From positions 1 to 46,412 of the forward strand of contig CAJQLA010000011.1 in the NCBI GenBank assembly GCA_905479075.1: a DNA stretch of 46,412 nt, written 5' to 3'. The position numbers and the translations under genes were made by a program. The stretch comes from an uncultured Gammaproteobacteria bacterium. GTDB taxonomy: Bacteria; Pseudomonadota; Gammaproteobacteria; Nitrosococcales; Methylophagaceae. Below, piece after piece: positions 1-7,902 of this stretch. Each line of letters starts with the position of its first letter. Positions within the stretch are counted from its first letter, which is position 1. The notes beneath the pieces were generated by a model that did no database searches, was not told the DNA's origin, and saw only the letters and a list, made by a program, of their open reading frames with translations.

Positions 1-2
1 CA

Positions 3-149
3 CCTGTTTACCATATGGTAATGAAGAAAAAATTAGCCACTTGGGACAGAGATTTTGCTACTGAGGGTGAACAAGCCTTAGCTGCTAAAATTAATGCTCA
101 AGCTGGTTATGAAATGCCAGAAGGGCATGACTCTTACGGTACTATCTAA
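3..149 (+). CDS. C-terminal end of an unidentified enzyme (partial)
   Basis: This is an open frame running in from the left edge and ending at TAA 147-149, which leaves the last 48 residues. The tail is polar, with a lysine-rich MKKKLATWDRD segment and the ending GHDSYGTI, and it has no membrane segment. I do not recognise the family from so short a piece. The gene lies on the same strand as a plant-type ferredoxin and a small membrane protein. A ferredoxin-dependent oxygenase or desaturase is therefore a reasonable guess, but it comes from context only and not from any catalytic motif. Confidence 0.6.
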   Translation, partial: PVYHMVMKKKLATWDRDFATEGEQALAAKINAQAGYEMPEGHDSYGTI

Positions 150-163
150 GTAGACTTCAACAA

Positions 164-191
164 TGAGCCTGCAGTAAAACCTGCAGGCTCA
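164..191 (+). terminator. Strong hairpin between the partial gene and the ferredoxin gene
   Basis: GAGCCTGCAG at 165-174 and CTGCAGGCTC at 181-190 are perfect complements around a 6-base loop, and one more T-A pair extends the stem. It begins 15 bases after the upstream stop codon. Only a weak T stretch (ACTTTTGG) follows, so it may act as a partial terminator or as an mRNA-stabilising 3' end that lowers ferredoxin expression relative to the upstream gene. Confidence 0.6.
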
Positions 192-229
192 CTTTTGGTA
201 TATCCACTTCAACCATATAGGAAATAGAC

Positions 230-541
230 ATGTTTGGTTTATTTAACAAAAAAAAAGATTACACAGCCACTGTTAACTCAACAGAAACTATCACTGTCAA
301 AGCAGGTGAGAATTTATTAAAAACAGCACTTGATGCTGGGATAGCGTGGCCAAATGATTGTCGGGTTGGTAGCTGCGGCACATGTAAATGCAAGCTAGTC
401 GAAGGCAAAATCACACCTACATCAGATTTCGCTTATACACTTGAAGTTGAGGATTTACAGGATGGTTACATCTTAGCTTGCCAGACACGATTAAAAAAAG
501 ATATTAAAGTTGAAGTTGAGTTACAACCAAGTAACGCATAG
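230..541 (+). CDS. 2Fe-2S ferredoxin (plant/XylA-type)
   Basis: This 103-residue soluble electron carrier binds one 2Fe-2S cluster. The ligands are visible as Cys44, Cys49 and Cys52 (CRVGSCGTC) and Cys84 (ILACQT), the C-x4-C-x2-C...C spacing of plant-type ferredoxins. The same fold forms the N-terminal domain of reductases for aromatic and alkyl monooxygenases such as XylA, but here it stands alone with no FAD/NAD reductase domain. An AGGAAA ribosome site precedes the ATG. It follows the truncated enzyme gene by 80 bases, so it probably donates electrons to that protein, which is inference. The physiological reductase is not in the window. Confidence 0.9.
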   Translation: MFGLFNKKKDYTATVNSTETITVKAGENLLKTALDAGIAWPNDCRVGSCGTCKCKLVEGKITPTSDFAYTLEVEDLQDGYILACQTRLKKDIKVEVELQPSNA

Positions 542-603
542 TTACAACTTAGAATAACTTTCGTTATACGTATCGCTTAATTAAAAGAAAATTGGAGAAA
601 AAT

Positions 604-807
604 ATGGCTACTTTCAAAGCACTATTAGCTATGGTTGTCTGGACAACGATAGCCGGTTATGGTCTATTTAGCATTGGTGCGCATGAGCACTTCAGAAGTC
701 CAATATGGGCAGTTAGTATAGGCATAGGATTACTTGTTATACATATGATCAATATGGGCTTATATTTCAAAATCGCTGGTGAACGGCCATTTGAGTGGTT
801 TAAATAA
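604..807 (+). CDS. Small integral membrane protein, unknown function
   Basis: This 67-residue protein has two hydrophobic segments, roughly residues 3-24 and 34-54, and a basic/aromatic tail ending PFEWFK. The frame is open from a TTG at 592. The GGAG at 594-597 sits 6 bases before the ATG at 604, so 604 is the better start. I do not recognise the family. It lies 62 bases after the ferredoxin gene on the same strand and could be a small membrane partner of the same electron-transfer enzyme. No catalytic residues are evident. Confidence 0.7.
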   Translation: MATFKALLAMVVWTTIAGYGLFSIGAHEHFRSPIWAVSIGIGLLVIHMINMGLYFKIAGERPFEWFK

Positions 808-867
808 AGTCTTTAGTCAGGGCTTAAGTATTGGTATCAAATCCAAGCTAGGCAAGATGATTATTTT

Positions 868-1767
868 ATGAAGCATTATCTGATTACAGGCGGAACAGGC
901 TTAATTGGTTCAGCATTATGTCAGCACTTAATAGCTGCAGATCATGATGTCACTGTGCTGAGTAGAAGACCAAGTACTGTGGCAGATAAATGTGGTGTTG
1001 GTATTAAAGCGGTTCAGTCATTAACTGAAATAACACCAGATACCACTATTGATATAGTAATTAACCTTTCGGGTGAGCCGATTGCAAATGCGAGGTGGAC
1101 AGACAAACGTAAAAGTCTACTTGAGTCTAGTCGTATTGACCTAACGCGCGATCTTGTAGACTGGATATCTTCTAGAAAACAAAAACCTGAGTGTCTAATT
1201 AGCGGATCAGCTGTTGGCTGGTATGGTGATGGCGGTGATCAAACTTTAACAGAGCAATCTGATTATCGTGATGAATATACTCATCGGCTTTGTGATGCAT
1301 GGGAAAAGAAAGCATTACAAGCAAGTCAGATGGGCATAAGAGTTTGTATTGTTAGAACGGGTTTGGTGCTGTCATCGAAGGGTGGGGTGCTGCAAAAAAT
1401 GTTACTGCCGTTTAAGTTAGGTCTGGGAGGGCGTTTAGGTACTGGCGAGCAATATATGCCATGGATCCATATTTCAGACATGACCAGGTTGTTAGGTTTT
1501 TTAGCTATCAATAAGCAGTTAAAAGGTATTTTTAATGCCTGCTCCCCAAACCCAGTTACAAACCAAGAATTTACGATCGAACTCACTAAACAACTGCATC
1601 GTTATGGATTGTTTTCTGCACCAGCATGGGCTTTGAAAATAGCATCAGGTGAGATGTCGCGCCTATTGTTGACAGGACAACGAGCATTGCCCCAGCGGGC
1701 TATAGCAAACGGCTTTAGTTTTACTTATCCAGCGTTAAGGCCTGCTTTGAAAAGTTTATTAGCTTAA
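868..1767 (+). CDS. TIGR01777-type NAD(P)-binding epimerase (YfcH-like)
   Basis: This extended-SDR protein of 299 residues has the Rossmann motif GGTGLIG at residues 8-14. The SGSAVGWYGDG segment is typical of the YfcH/SDR39U1 family, and the C-terminal region resembles the DUF1731 tail of these proteins. Length is normal for the family. Its substrate is not known in bacteria. The gene precedes the FAD oxidoreductase of the lipid locus by 69 bases on the same strand and probably belongs to that transcription unit. The upstream ribosome site is weak. The family call is secure and the role is not. Confidence 0.9.
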   Translation: MKHYLITGGTGLIGSALCQHLIAADHDVTVLSRRPSTVADKCGVGIKAVQSLTEITPDTTIDIVINLSGEPIANARWTDKRKSLLESSRIDLTRDLVDWISSRKQKPECLISGSAVGWYGDGGDQTLTEQSDYRDEYTHRLCDAWEKKALQASQMGIRVCIVRTGLVLSSKGGVLQKMLLPFKLGLGGRLGTGEQYMPWIHISDMTRLLGFLAINKQLKGIFNACSPNPVTNQEFTIELTKQLHRYGLFSAPAWALKIASGEMSRLLLTGQRALPQRAIANGFSFTYPALRPALKSLLA

Positions 1768-1836
1768 AAAATGAAATAAGATGATATATAAAGACATCAT
1801 TGGATATAACCACGATGCCTACCTGAGGGTATTATT

Positions 1837-3120
1837 TTGACTAAAAAAATAGCCGTTATAGGCACAGGTATTGCTGGTATGGCAAGTGCATGGTTACTGA
1901 GTAAACGGTATCAAATACTTTTGATCGATAAAAATGATTATATTGGTGGACATACTAATACAGTTTCTGTGATTAATGAAAAGACAGGGCTTGATACTCA
2001 TGTCGATACAGGGTTTATCGTATACAACGAACCTAACTACCCAAATTTAGTCGGTCTATTTGAGACACTCGGAGTCACCACCAGAGCGACTGATATGACT
2101 TTCTCGGCTTCAATTTTAAACTCAGGGTTAGAATATGCTGGTAACAATCTAGATACGCTATTCGCACAGCGAAGAAACATATTTTCACCTAATTTTCTTA
2201 AATTAGTTTATGACATTCTTAAGTTTAACCGACATGCCAAAAGACTTATCAATAACAACCAGGCTGATCCCAACCTCACTCTAGGTGAGTTCTTATCAGA
2301 TTATCGTATTGGTAAAGTAATGCAGGATAATTATTTGCTTCCCATGGCTGCAGCAATTTGGTCATGCTCTCCTCAACAGATGCAGTCCTTTCCTGCGAAG
2401 AGTTTTTCTCAGTTTTTTGATAACCATGGTTTACTAAATGTTAATGATCGTCCGCAATGGCGTACGGTTATCGGCGGTAGCCAACGGTATGTAGATAAGT
2501 TATTAGCCTCATTTTCAGGAGAAATTATTGTTAACAATGGTGTAAGTAAAATCGATAGAAACCCTGATGCAGTGAGTATTACACTAACAGATGGACAGCA
2601 ACATAAGGTCGATGAGGTCGTTATTGCTACACATGCTGATGAGGCTTTGGCTTTACTTACAAATGCAACTGAGCAGGAGCAGGATTTGTTGTCGTCATTC
2701 CGTTATCAGGAAAATGATGCTTATTTACATACCGATTCTAATCTTATGCCGAAACACCCAAAAGTATGGTCATGCTGGAATTATCTTGCACAAAATAGCG
2801 GTGAGGACACTTCTTCAGTATCTGTAAGCTATTGGATGAATGCACTTCAGGGGTTAGATCTGTCACAAGATTATTTTGTTAGCCTCAACCCTATTCAGGA
2901 TATAGATCCTGGGAAAGTGATTAAACGTATTCAATATATGCATCCTATTTTTGATAACAATGCTATTGTTTCACAGAAGAAGCTACATCAATTACAGGGC
3001 AAAAATAGAACTTGGTTTGCTGGTAGCTATTTCGGCTATGGCTTTCATGAAGATGCTTTGTCTTCAGCTGTTTCTATTGCAAAACATTTCAATGTTCCTA
3101 TTCCTTGGGAGAGTAAATAA
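1837..3120 (+). CDS. FAD-dependent amine-oxidase-family oxidoreductase
   Basis: This 427-residue flavoprotein starts with the dinucleotide-binding motif GTGIAG at residues 9-14. The IDKNDYIGGHTNT segment is characteristic of the NAD(P)/FAD proteins found next to DUF1365 and CFA-synthase genes. GAGGG at 1825-1829 lies 7 bases before a TTG start, and no ATG is available nearby. A DUF1365 gene follows after 3 bases. Related operon proteins are thought to oxidise or desaturate membrane acyl chains in concert with the methyltransferase, as in bacterial furan-fatty-acid formation. The exact reaction here is inference. Confidence 0.92.
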   Translation: MTKKIAVIGTGIAGMASAWLLSKRYQILLIDKNDYIGGHTNTVSVINEKTGLDTHVDTGFIVYNEPNYPNLVGLFETLGVTTRATDMTFSASILNSGLEYAGNNLDTLFAQRRNIFSPNFLKLVYDILKFNRHAKRLINNNQADPNLTLGEFLSDYRIGKVMQDNYLLPMAAAIWSCSPQQMQSFPAKSFSQFFDNHGLLNVNDRPQWRTVIGGSQRYVDKLLASFSGEIIVNNGVSKIDRNPDAVSITLTDGQQHKVDEVVIATHADEALALLTNATEQEQDLLSSFRYQENDAYLHTDSNLMPKHPKVWSCWNYLAQNSGEDTSSVSVSYWMNALQGLDLSQDYFVSLNPIQDIDPGKVIKRIQYMHPIFDNNAIVSQKKLHQLQGKNRTWFAGSYFGYGFHEDALSSAVSIAKHFNVPIPWESK

Positions 3121-3123
3121 GCA

Positions 3124-3906
3124 ATGGCAAGTAAACTTTATTTTGGGAATGTAATGCATCAACGCATGATGCCAATGTCCTATCGCTTTGCTTATCGTGT
3201 CTTTGGTTTGTTAATTGATCTAGACCATATAGAACAAGAAGCGGACTCTCTAAAATGGTTTAGTTTGAATAGATTTAATTTACTCAGTGTTCGTACTAAA
3301 GATCACGGGCCACGTGATGGAACTGCCTGGAGGCCATGGGTTGAAAAGGTTCTTGCTGAGGCGAAAATAAATGATGTCGGTCGTATTCGTTTGTCTTGTT
3401 TTCCACGTGTTTTAGGTTATGGGTTTAACCCTATATCTGTTTGGTATTGTGATAATACAAATGGCGAGACTGTGGCAATTATTAGTGAGGTGAGCAATAC
3501 CTTTGGAGGCGTTTACCACTACGTTCATCATTCGGAAGGGGAAGCCTTGCAATGGCCTGTGGAATGTATTGCAGACAAGCGTTTTCACGTGTCTCCATTT
3601 ATTGATATGGACCAACAATATCATTTTAAATTTACTCAACCAGAATCTAGTTTCGGCATTTTGATCAACGAATATCAGAATGAAGAACTTCACCTTATCG
3701 CTTCGCAGGATGCAGATATTAAAGCGCTCAATAACCAAGGCTTAATTAAGGCCTTTTTTATGATGCCAATGATGTCTTTCAAAATCATATTTATGATTCA
3801 TTGGCATGCACTAAAAATATGGATGCGGGGTGGGAAATTTCATTCTTATGATGAAAAGCAACAACAAGAGGTGAAAAGCGAATGGATAGTCAAAACGCGG
3901 AAGTAA
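3124..3906 (+). CDS. DUF1365 family protein
   Basis: This 260-residue protein is recognisable by its opening (LYFGNVMHQRMMPMSYRFAYRVF) and by the segments RVLGYGFNPISVWY and EVSNTFGGVYHYV, which are hallmarks of DUF1365. The family is almost always encoded between an FAD oxidoreductase and a CFA synthase, as here. Its biochemical role is not established. A hydrophobic stretch near residues 210-232 suggests membrane association. Its last 25 bases overlap the start of the CFA-synthase gene in another frame, which implies tight translational coupling. Confidence 0.92.
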   Translation: MASKLYFGNVMHQRMMPMSYRFAYRVFGLLIDLDHIEQEADSLKWFSLNRFNLLSVRTKDHGPRDGTAWRPWVEKVLAEAKINDVGRIRLSCFPRVLGYGFNPISVWYCDNTNGETVAIISEVSNTFGGVYHYVHHSEGEALQWPVECIADKRFHVSPFIDMDQQYHFKFTQPESSFGILINEYQNEELHLIASQDADIKALNNQGLIKAFFMMPMMSFKIIFMIHWHALKIWMRGGKFHSYDEKQQQEVKSEWIVKTRK

Positions 3907-5099
3907 AATTATTACCAGATCCTAGCGTACCGATCGCAATTAAGCTGCTCTACAAAATATTATCGAGGTGTGAGCGGGGAAGGCTTCATATCAGGACTGA
4001 TAATAAAACCTACCTTATTGAAGGCAAACAGCCTGGCCCTGAGGCATGCATCACTATTCACCGGGCCTTAAAGATAATCAAAAAGTTGAGTAGGGATGGT
4101 GATATTGGCTTTGCTGAAGCTTATATGCAAGGTGATTGGGATACTGAAAATTTGTCAAGTTTTCTTTATTGGGCTACGTTGAATTTAGAAGCGCTTTCAA
4201 GTCACCTTGAAGCTAATATTTTTGTCCGATTATTGAATCGGATTAGGCACCTTACTAGACGTAATAGTGAGCGGGGAAGTCGGCGTAATATTTCTGCTCA
4301 TTATGATTTGGGCAATGATTTTTATCAGTTATGGCTCGATCCAACGATGACTTATTCTAGTGCTATTTTCACCGACACACAAGATAGCCTCGAACAAGCA
4401 CAAACACGAAAATACCAACAATTACTTACTTCTTTAAATGCCAAGCCTGGCGAACATATATTAGAAGTGGGCTGCGGTTGGGGTGGTTTTGCGGAGCATG
4501 CAGCCAAGCAAGGCTATCGCGTAACTGGGATTACCTTATCAACCGAACAATTAGCTTGGGCTAAAAAGCGACTTTATGATGCAGGATTAGATGACCTAGT
4601 CGATTTACGACTACAAGATTATCGACATTTAGATGAGCAGTTCGATCATATAGTAAGCATTGAAATGTTTGAGGCTGTGGGGGAGTCTTATTGGGCAGGC
4701 TTTTTTGAAATGTTGTTTATGCGACTTAAGCCAGGTGGAAAAATAGCCTTACAAACGATTACTATTGATCATAAATATTTTGACCAATACCGACAAAATG
4801 TGGACTTTATTCAACGCTACATATTCCCTGGTGGTATGTTGCCTTCTCCCAAAGTTTTTGCTGAACAGGCAGCGCGAGGGGGCCTTATAGTTGAGCAAGC
4901 TACTAATTATGCCGCTGACTATGAAAGAACTGTTCTACTTTGGCATCAACGTTTCAATGATGTTGTCCATCAAGTAGAAAAGCTTGGTTATGATGAACAG
5001 TTTGTGCGAATGTGGCGATATTATTTGTCGTACTGTGAAGCGGGCTTTCGAGATGGGCATACGGGAGTTTACCAATATTTAATGGTAAAACCTGATTAA
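3882..5099 (+). CDS. cfa: Cyclopropane-fatty-acyl-phospholipid synthase family methyltransferase
   Basis: This 405-residue SAM-dependent enzyme methylates unsaturated acyl chains of membrane phospholipids. Visible features are the CFA-specific SAHYDLGNDFYQLWLD segment (residues 138-153), MTYSSAIF (156-163) and the SAM-binding loop EVGCGWGG (195-202). Length matches the family. GAGGTG lies just upstream of the ATG, inside the end of the DUF1365 gene. The product could be a cyclopropane, or a methyl-branched or furan precursor. The FAD and DUF1365 neighbours favour something beyond simple cyclopropanation, but that is inference from gene context. The symbol reflects the family, not a proven cyclopropane product. 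Confidence 0.93.
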   Translation: MDSQNAEVKLLPDPSVPIAIKLLYKILSRCERGRLHIRTDNKTYLIEGKQPGPEACITIHRALKIIKKLSRDGDIGFAEAYMQGDWDTENLSSFLYWATLNLEALSSHLEANIFVRLLNRIRHLTRRNSERGSRRNISAHYDLGNDFYQLWLDPTMTYSSAIFTDTQDSLEQAQTRKYQQLLTSLNAKPGEHILEVGCGWGGFAEHAAKQGYRVTGITLSTEQLAWAKKRLYDAGLDDLVDLRLQDYRHLDEQFDHIVSIEMFEAVGESYWAGFFEMLFMRLKPGGKIALQTITIDHKYFDQYRQNVDFIQRYIFPGGMLPSPKVFAEQAARGGLIVEQATNYAADYERTVLLWHQRFNDVVHQVEKLGYDEQFVRMWRYYLSYCEAGFRDGHTGVYQYLMVKPD

Positions 5100-6394
5100 T
5101 GATGCCTGCTAATGGTCACTTCTGGTTTTATGGGTTACCAGGGTTACCCTTGGCGGCGTTAGGGCTACCTCTCTATATTTATTTGCCAACTTTTTATGCT
5201 GAACAGCTAGGGTTAGGGCTCGCTGCGGTCGGAACAGCATTATTGATTGCACGTGTCAGTGATGTGATTACTGATCCCCTTATCGGGTTATTGTCCGATT
5301 GGTTACCATTGCCTTCAAGACGAAAATGGTTAATGGCAATAGCGACTCCATTATTGATTATGGCTATTTGGGCTCTTTTTATTCCGCCTGAGGGTAGTGG
5401 TTTTTATTGGCTGCTATTCTGGAGCTTACTGGTTTACTTAGCTTGGAGTTTACTCACCTTGCCATATACTGCATGGGGTGCTGAGTTATCGGGTGATTAT
5501 GATCAACGTAGTTCAATTACAGCCAGCCGTGAAAGCTTTGTTTTAATAGGTACCTTATTCGCTGCGGGTTTGCCTTTAGCAATGGGAATTGGCAGTGATG
5601 AACCAGGCGAAGCGTTAGCGGTTCTAGCCGAGTTTTTAGTTTTTCTTCTGCCTATTGCTGTCTTAATCTGTCTAATTAAAGTTCCCGAGTCTAATCGACG
5701 CTCTCATGCCATCGGTTTTAGAGCGGGCTTGGCCTTAATAAAGAAAAATAGCTTATTCATACGGCTGCTGTTCGCCTATTTTATGAATGGTATAGCTAAT
5801 GGTTTACCTGCAACACTGTTTTTATTGTTTGTCAGTTATGTACTGTTACTGCCAGAACAGTTTGGTTTACTACTCTCTGCGTATTTCATCAGTGGCTTAA
5901 TTGGATTGCCTATTGGCGTTGAGCTTGCTCAACGGTTTAGCAAACATCATGTATGGGCTGGATCTATGCTGTGGGCAGTCATTATTTTTGCTTGGGTGCC
6001 TACCTTAAGTGCTGGCGACTTCTTCCCTTTCCTTATTATCTGTATTTTGTCAGGATTGAGCCTAGGTATCGATATGGCATTACCGGCGTCAATTCAAGCT
6101 GATGTCATTGATCTTGATAGTGCTGAAGGTGGAGGCCAAAGAAGTGGCTTTTTCTTCGGTCTCTGGGGCATGGCGACGAAATTATCACTGGCATTGGCCG
6201 TTGGTATTGCTTTTCCCTTATTAGCGTTATTAGGTTTTGATACACAAACAGAGCCTGCTGATAATAATTTATTGGCTCTTTCTTTACTCTATGGATTACT
6301 GCCTATTCCTTTTAAATTACTGGCTGTTTGGACAATATGGCGTTTTCCTTTAGACCGCCAAGAACATCAAACTTTACAACAGCAACTCAACTGA
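5099..6394 (+). CDS. MelB/GPH-type MFS transporter
   Basis: This 431-residue polytopic membrane protein has about 12 hydrophobic segments. The RVSDVITDPLIGLLSDW loop followed by RRKW places it in the glycoside-pentoside-hexuronide (MFS_2) branch of the major facilitators. The ATG overlaps the CFA-synthase stop as TAATG, with a second ATG directly after it. Placement inside a lipid-modification operon is unusual for a sugar symporter. Animal relatives of this fold (MFSD2A) move lysophospholipids, so a lipid substrate is worth considering, but the sequence alone does not fix the substrate. Confidence 0.88.
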   Translation: MMPANGHFWFYGLPGLPLAALGLPLYIYLPTFYAEQLGLGLAAVGTALLIARVSDVITDPLIGLLSDWLPLPSRRKWLMAIATPLLIMAIWALFIPPEGSGFYWLLFWSLLVYLAWSLLTLPYTAWGAELSGDYDQRSSITASRESFVLIGTLFAAGLPLAMGIGSDEPGEALAVLAEFLVFLLPIAVLICLIKVPESNRRSHAIGFRAGLALIKKNSLFIRLLFAYFMNGIANGLPATLFLLFVSYVLLLPEQFGLLLSAYFISGLIGLPIGVELAQRFSKHHVWAGSMLWAVIIFAWVPTLSAGDFFPFLIICILSGLSLGIDMALPASIQADVIDLDSAEGGGQRSGFFFGLWGMATKLSLALAVGIAFPLLALLGFDTQTEPADNNLLALSLLYGLLPIPFKLLAVWTIWRFPLDRQEHQTLQQQLN

Positions 6395-6405
6395 GGAACC
6401 TTCTT

Positions 6406-6927
6406 ATGAAAACCTCTCTCTTAGTTTTATATTTACTCTTCCTTTCTGGCTGCACTAATATGTCTGTCGAACAATACCAAAACAATAAACCACGTTTAGT
6501 TCTAGAGGACTATTTTCTTGGTCAAACTCGTGCCTGGGGGATTTTTCAAAACCGTAGCGGCCAAGTTGAACGACAATTTACTGTTGATATCTTGGGGAAA
6601 ATGGTAGAGGGAGCTCTTGTACTAGAAGAGGACTTTATCTACGCAGATGGTACCTTGGATAGACGTGTCTGGACTATTAACAGAATTGATGAACATCACT
6701 ATGAGGGTCGGGCAGCAGATGTGATAGGCCATGCAACAGGTGAAGCTTATGGCAATACGTTAAATTGGGCCTATACACTCGATCTTCCATACAAAGATGG
6801 CACAGTGAAAGTTCAATTCGATGACTGGATGTTTTTACAGGAAGATGATGTTTTAATTAACCGCGCTAAGATGACTAAATTTGGCATTTTTTTGGGCGAG
6901 GTCACGTTGGTGTTTAAGAGGCTTTAG
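6406..6927 (+). CDS. DUF3833 family lipoprotein
   Basis: This is a 173-residue secreted lipoprotein. The signal sequence MKTSLLVLYLLFLSGC ends in an LSGC lipobox with Cys16 as the lipidation site. TGAGG at 6392-6396 precedes the ATG at 6406. The frame is open further upstream inside the transporter gene, but only this start gives a proper lipoprotein signal. The remainder (VEQYQNNKPRLVLEDYFLGQ, then ARAWG-like and WTINRID segments) matches DUF3833, a beta-rich lipocalin-like domain common in CFA-synthase loci. It may bind or carry a lipid product at the periplasmic face, which is inference. Confidence 0.88.
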   Translation: MKTSLLVLYLLFLSGCTNMSVEQYQNNKPRLVLEDYFLGQTRAWGIFQNRSGQVERQFTVDILGKMVEGALVLEEDFIYADGTLDRRVWTINRIDEHHYEGRAADVIGHATGEAYGNTLNWAYTLDLPYKDGTVKVQFDDWMFLQEDDVLINRAKMTKFGIFLGEVTLVFKRL

Positions 6928-6929
6928 TC

Positions 6930-7478
6930 ATGATAAAACGCGGCTTATTTCTTTGGTTTTGTTACACAGTACTATTTAACTTGAGTTGGGCTGATCCGGC
7001 TTCACACCCAGACTTTAAATCAGTACGTGGTGAACTTGAATTAAAGTCGACGGCGACAGCGACATGGTTAGTTTTTATTGATGTATATGATGCAGCTCTC
7101 TATGCAGAACCTGACGGACAAGCAAACTTACTATTAGAGGATGATCGACCTTTCTCTCTTGAAATACGTTATAAAGTCGCGTTATCAAAATCTCAATTAA
7201 TTGAAGGTGCTGATGTGGCATTGAGTAAGCAACACTCTGAGCAACAGCGTAGCTTTTATCAAAAGGATGTAGATGCATTACATTATCATTATCAAGACGT
7301 CACCGAAGGTGATCGATTTCGCCTAGATATTCATCCAGATGATGGTCTATCGCTATTATTTAATGATGAGTTACTTTATAAAAATGACAGTATTGATTTT
7401 GCACGCTATTACGTGGGTTTATGGTTAGCTGAAAACCCTTTGTCTAAACCTGTAAGGCAGGGACTGTTGGATTGGTAA
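6930..7478 (+). CDS. Chalcone-isomerase-like secreted protein
   Basis: This 182-residue protein has a cleavable signal peptide of about 21 residues ending LSWA. The segment FIDVYDAALYAEPD and the downstream LEIRYKVALSKSQLIEG are typical of the bacterial chalcone-isomerase-like fold, a family related to fatty-acid-binding proteins rather than flavonoid enzymes. It starts 2 bases after the DUF3833 stop and ends the rightward operon. Its stop lies 1 base from the stop of the opposing NTF2 gene, so no separate terminator fits between them. Probable role: periplasmic lipid or fatty-acid binding. Confidence 0.87.
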   Translation: MIKRGLFLWFCYTVLFNLSWADPASHPDFKSVRGELELKSTATATWLVFIDVYDAALYAEPDGQANLLLEDDRPFSLEIRYKVALSKSQLIEGADVALSKQHSEQQRSFYQKDVDALHYHYQDVTEGDRFRLDIHPDDGLSLLFNDELLYKNDSIDFARYYVGLWLAENPLSKPVRQGLLDW

Positions 7479-7479
7479 A

Positions 7480-7902
7480 TTAACTGCTTACTTGTTTACG
7501 TATGAAGCGTAAAAGACTGCCAACGATAGGTAGTTTCATATAAAACTGCTCACTGGCATCCCAATAATCAATATGTTCAGAAACAAGACCTTGTTCATTA
7601 AATACCACGCGACTGACGCCGATCAGTTTTAATGGTTTTGCTTTAAGTTCACCTGTGAAAGACCATTTAATATAGGCAACGTCAGAATTTAATACTGCTT
7701 CCTCAATGATAAATTTTGGTGATTTGAGTGTCTCAAACATATGATGAAAAATCCTTCTAATTTTTTCGATGCCATAGACATCATTAAAGGGATCTTTAAA
7801 ATGGGCTTGCGAACTAAAGAATTTGTCTATTTTAGCTAAATCTTCTTTTTTCATTTGTTCGTAGAAAGCAATATACTGATCCAGTGCACGTTGTGAAGCC
7901 AT
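7480..7902 (-). CDS. NTF2/SnoaL-like protein
   Basis: This 140-residue small alpha+beta protein has the cone-shaped NTF2-like pattern: an N-terminal helix (ALDQYIAFYEQM), HFKDPFNDVYG, then strands ending VSEHIDYWDASEQFYMKLP. Such folds act as small enzymes or binding proteins, and no catalytic residue can be assigned. Its ATG follows directly on the TAG of the SDR gene with no gap. The two are therefore co-translated and probably serve the same pathway as the convergent CFA operon, where an SDR plus NTF2 pair is a common accompaniment. Confidence 0.88.
   Translation of the reverse strand: MASQRALDQYIAFYEQMKKEDLAKIDKFFSSQAHFKDPFNDVYGIEKIRRIFHHMFETLKSPKFIIEEAVLNSDVAYIKWSFTGELKAKPLKLIGVSRVVFNEQGLVSEHIDYWDASEQFYMKLPIVGSLLRFIRKQVSS

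Noticed and set aside
592..603. TTG start for the small membrane protein at 604
   Set aside because: The TTG overlaps the GGAG that is ideally placed for ATG 604, so 604 is the start.
6328..6405. Longer form of the DUF3833 lipoprotein
   Set aside because: It would put a polar extension before the lipoprotein signal and overlaps the transporter gene; ATG 6406 has TGAGG and a proper lipobox.
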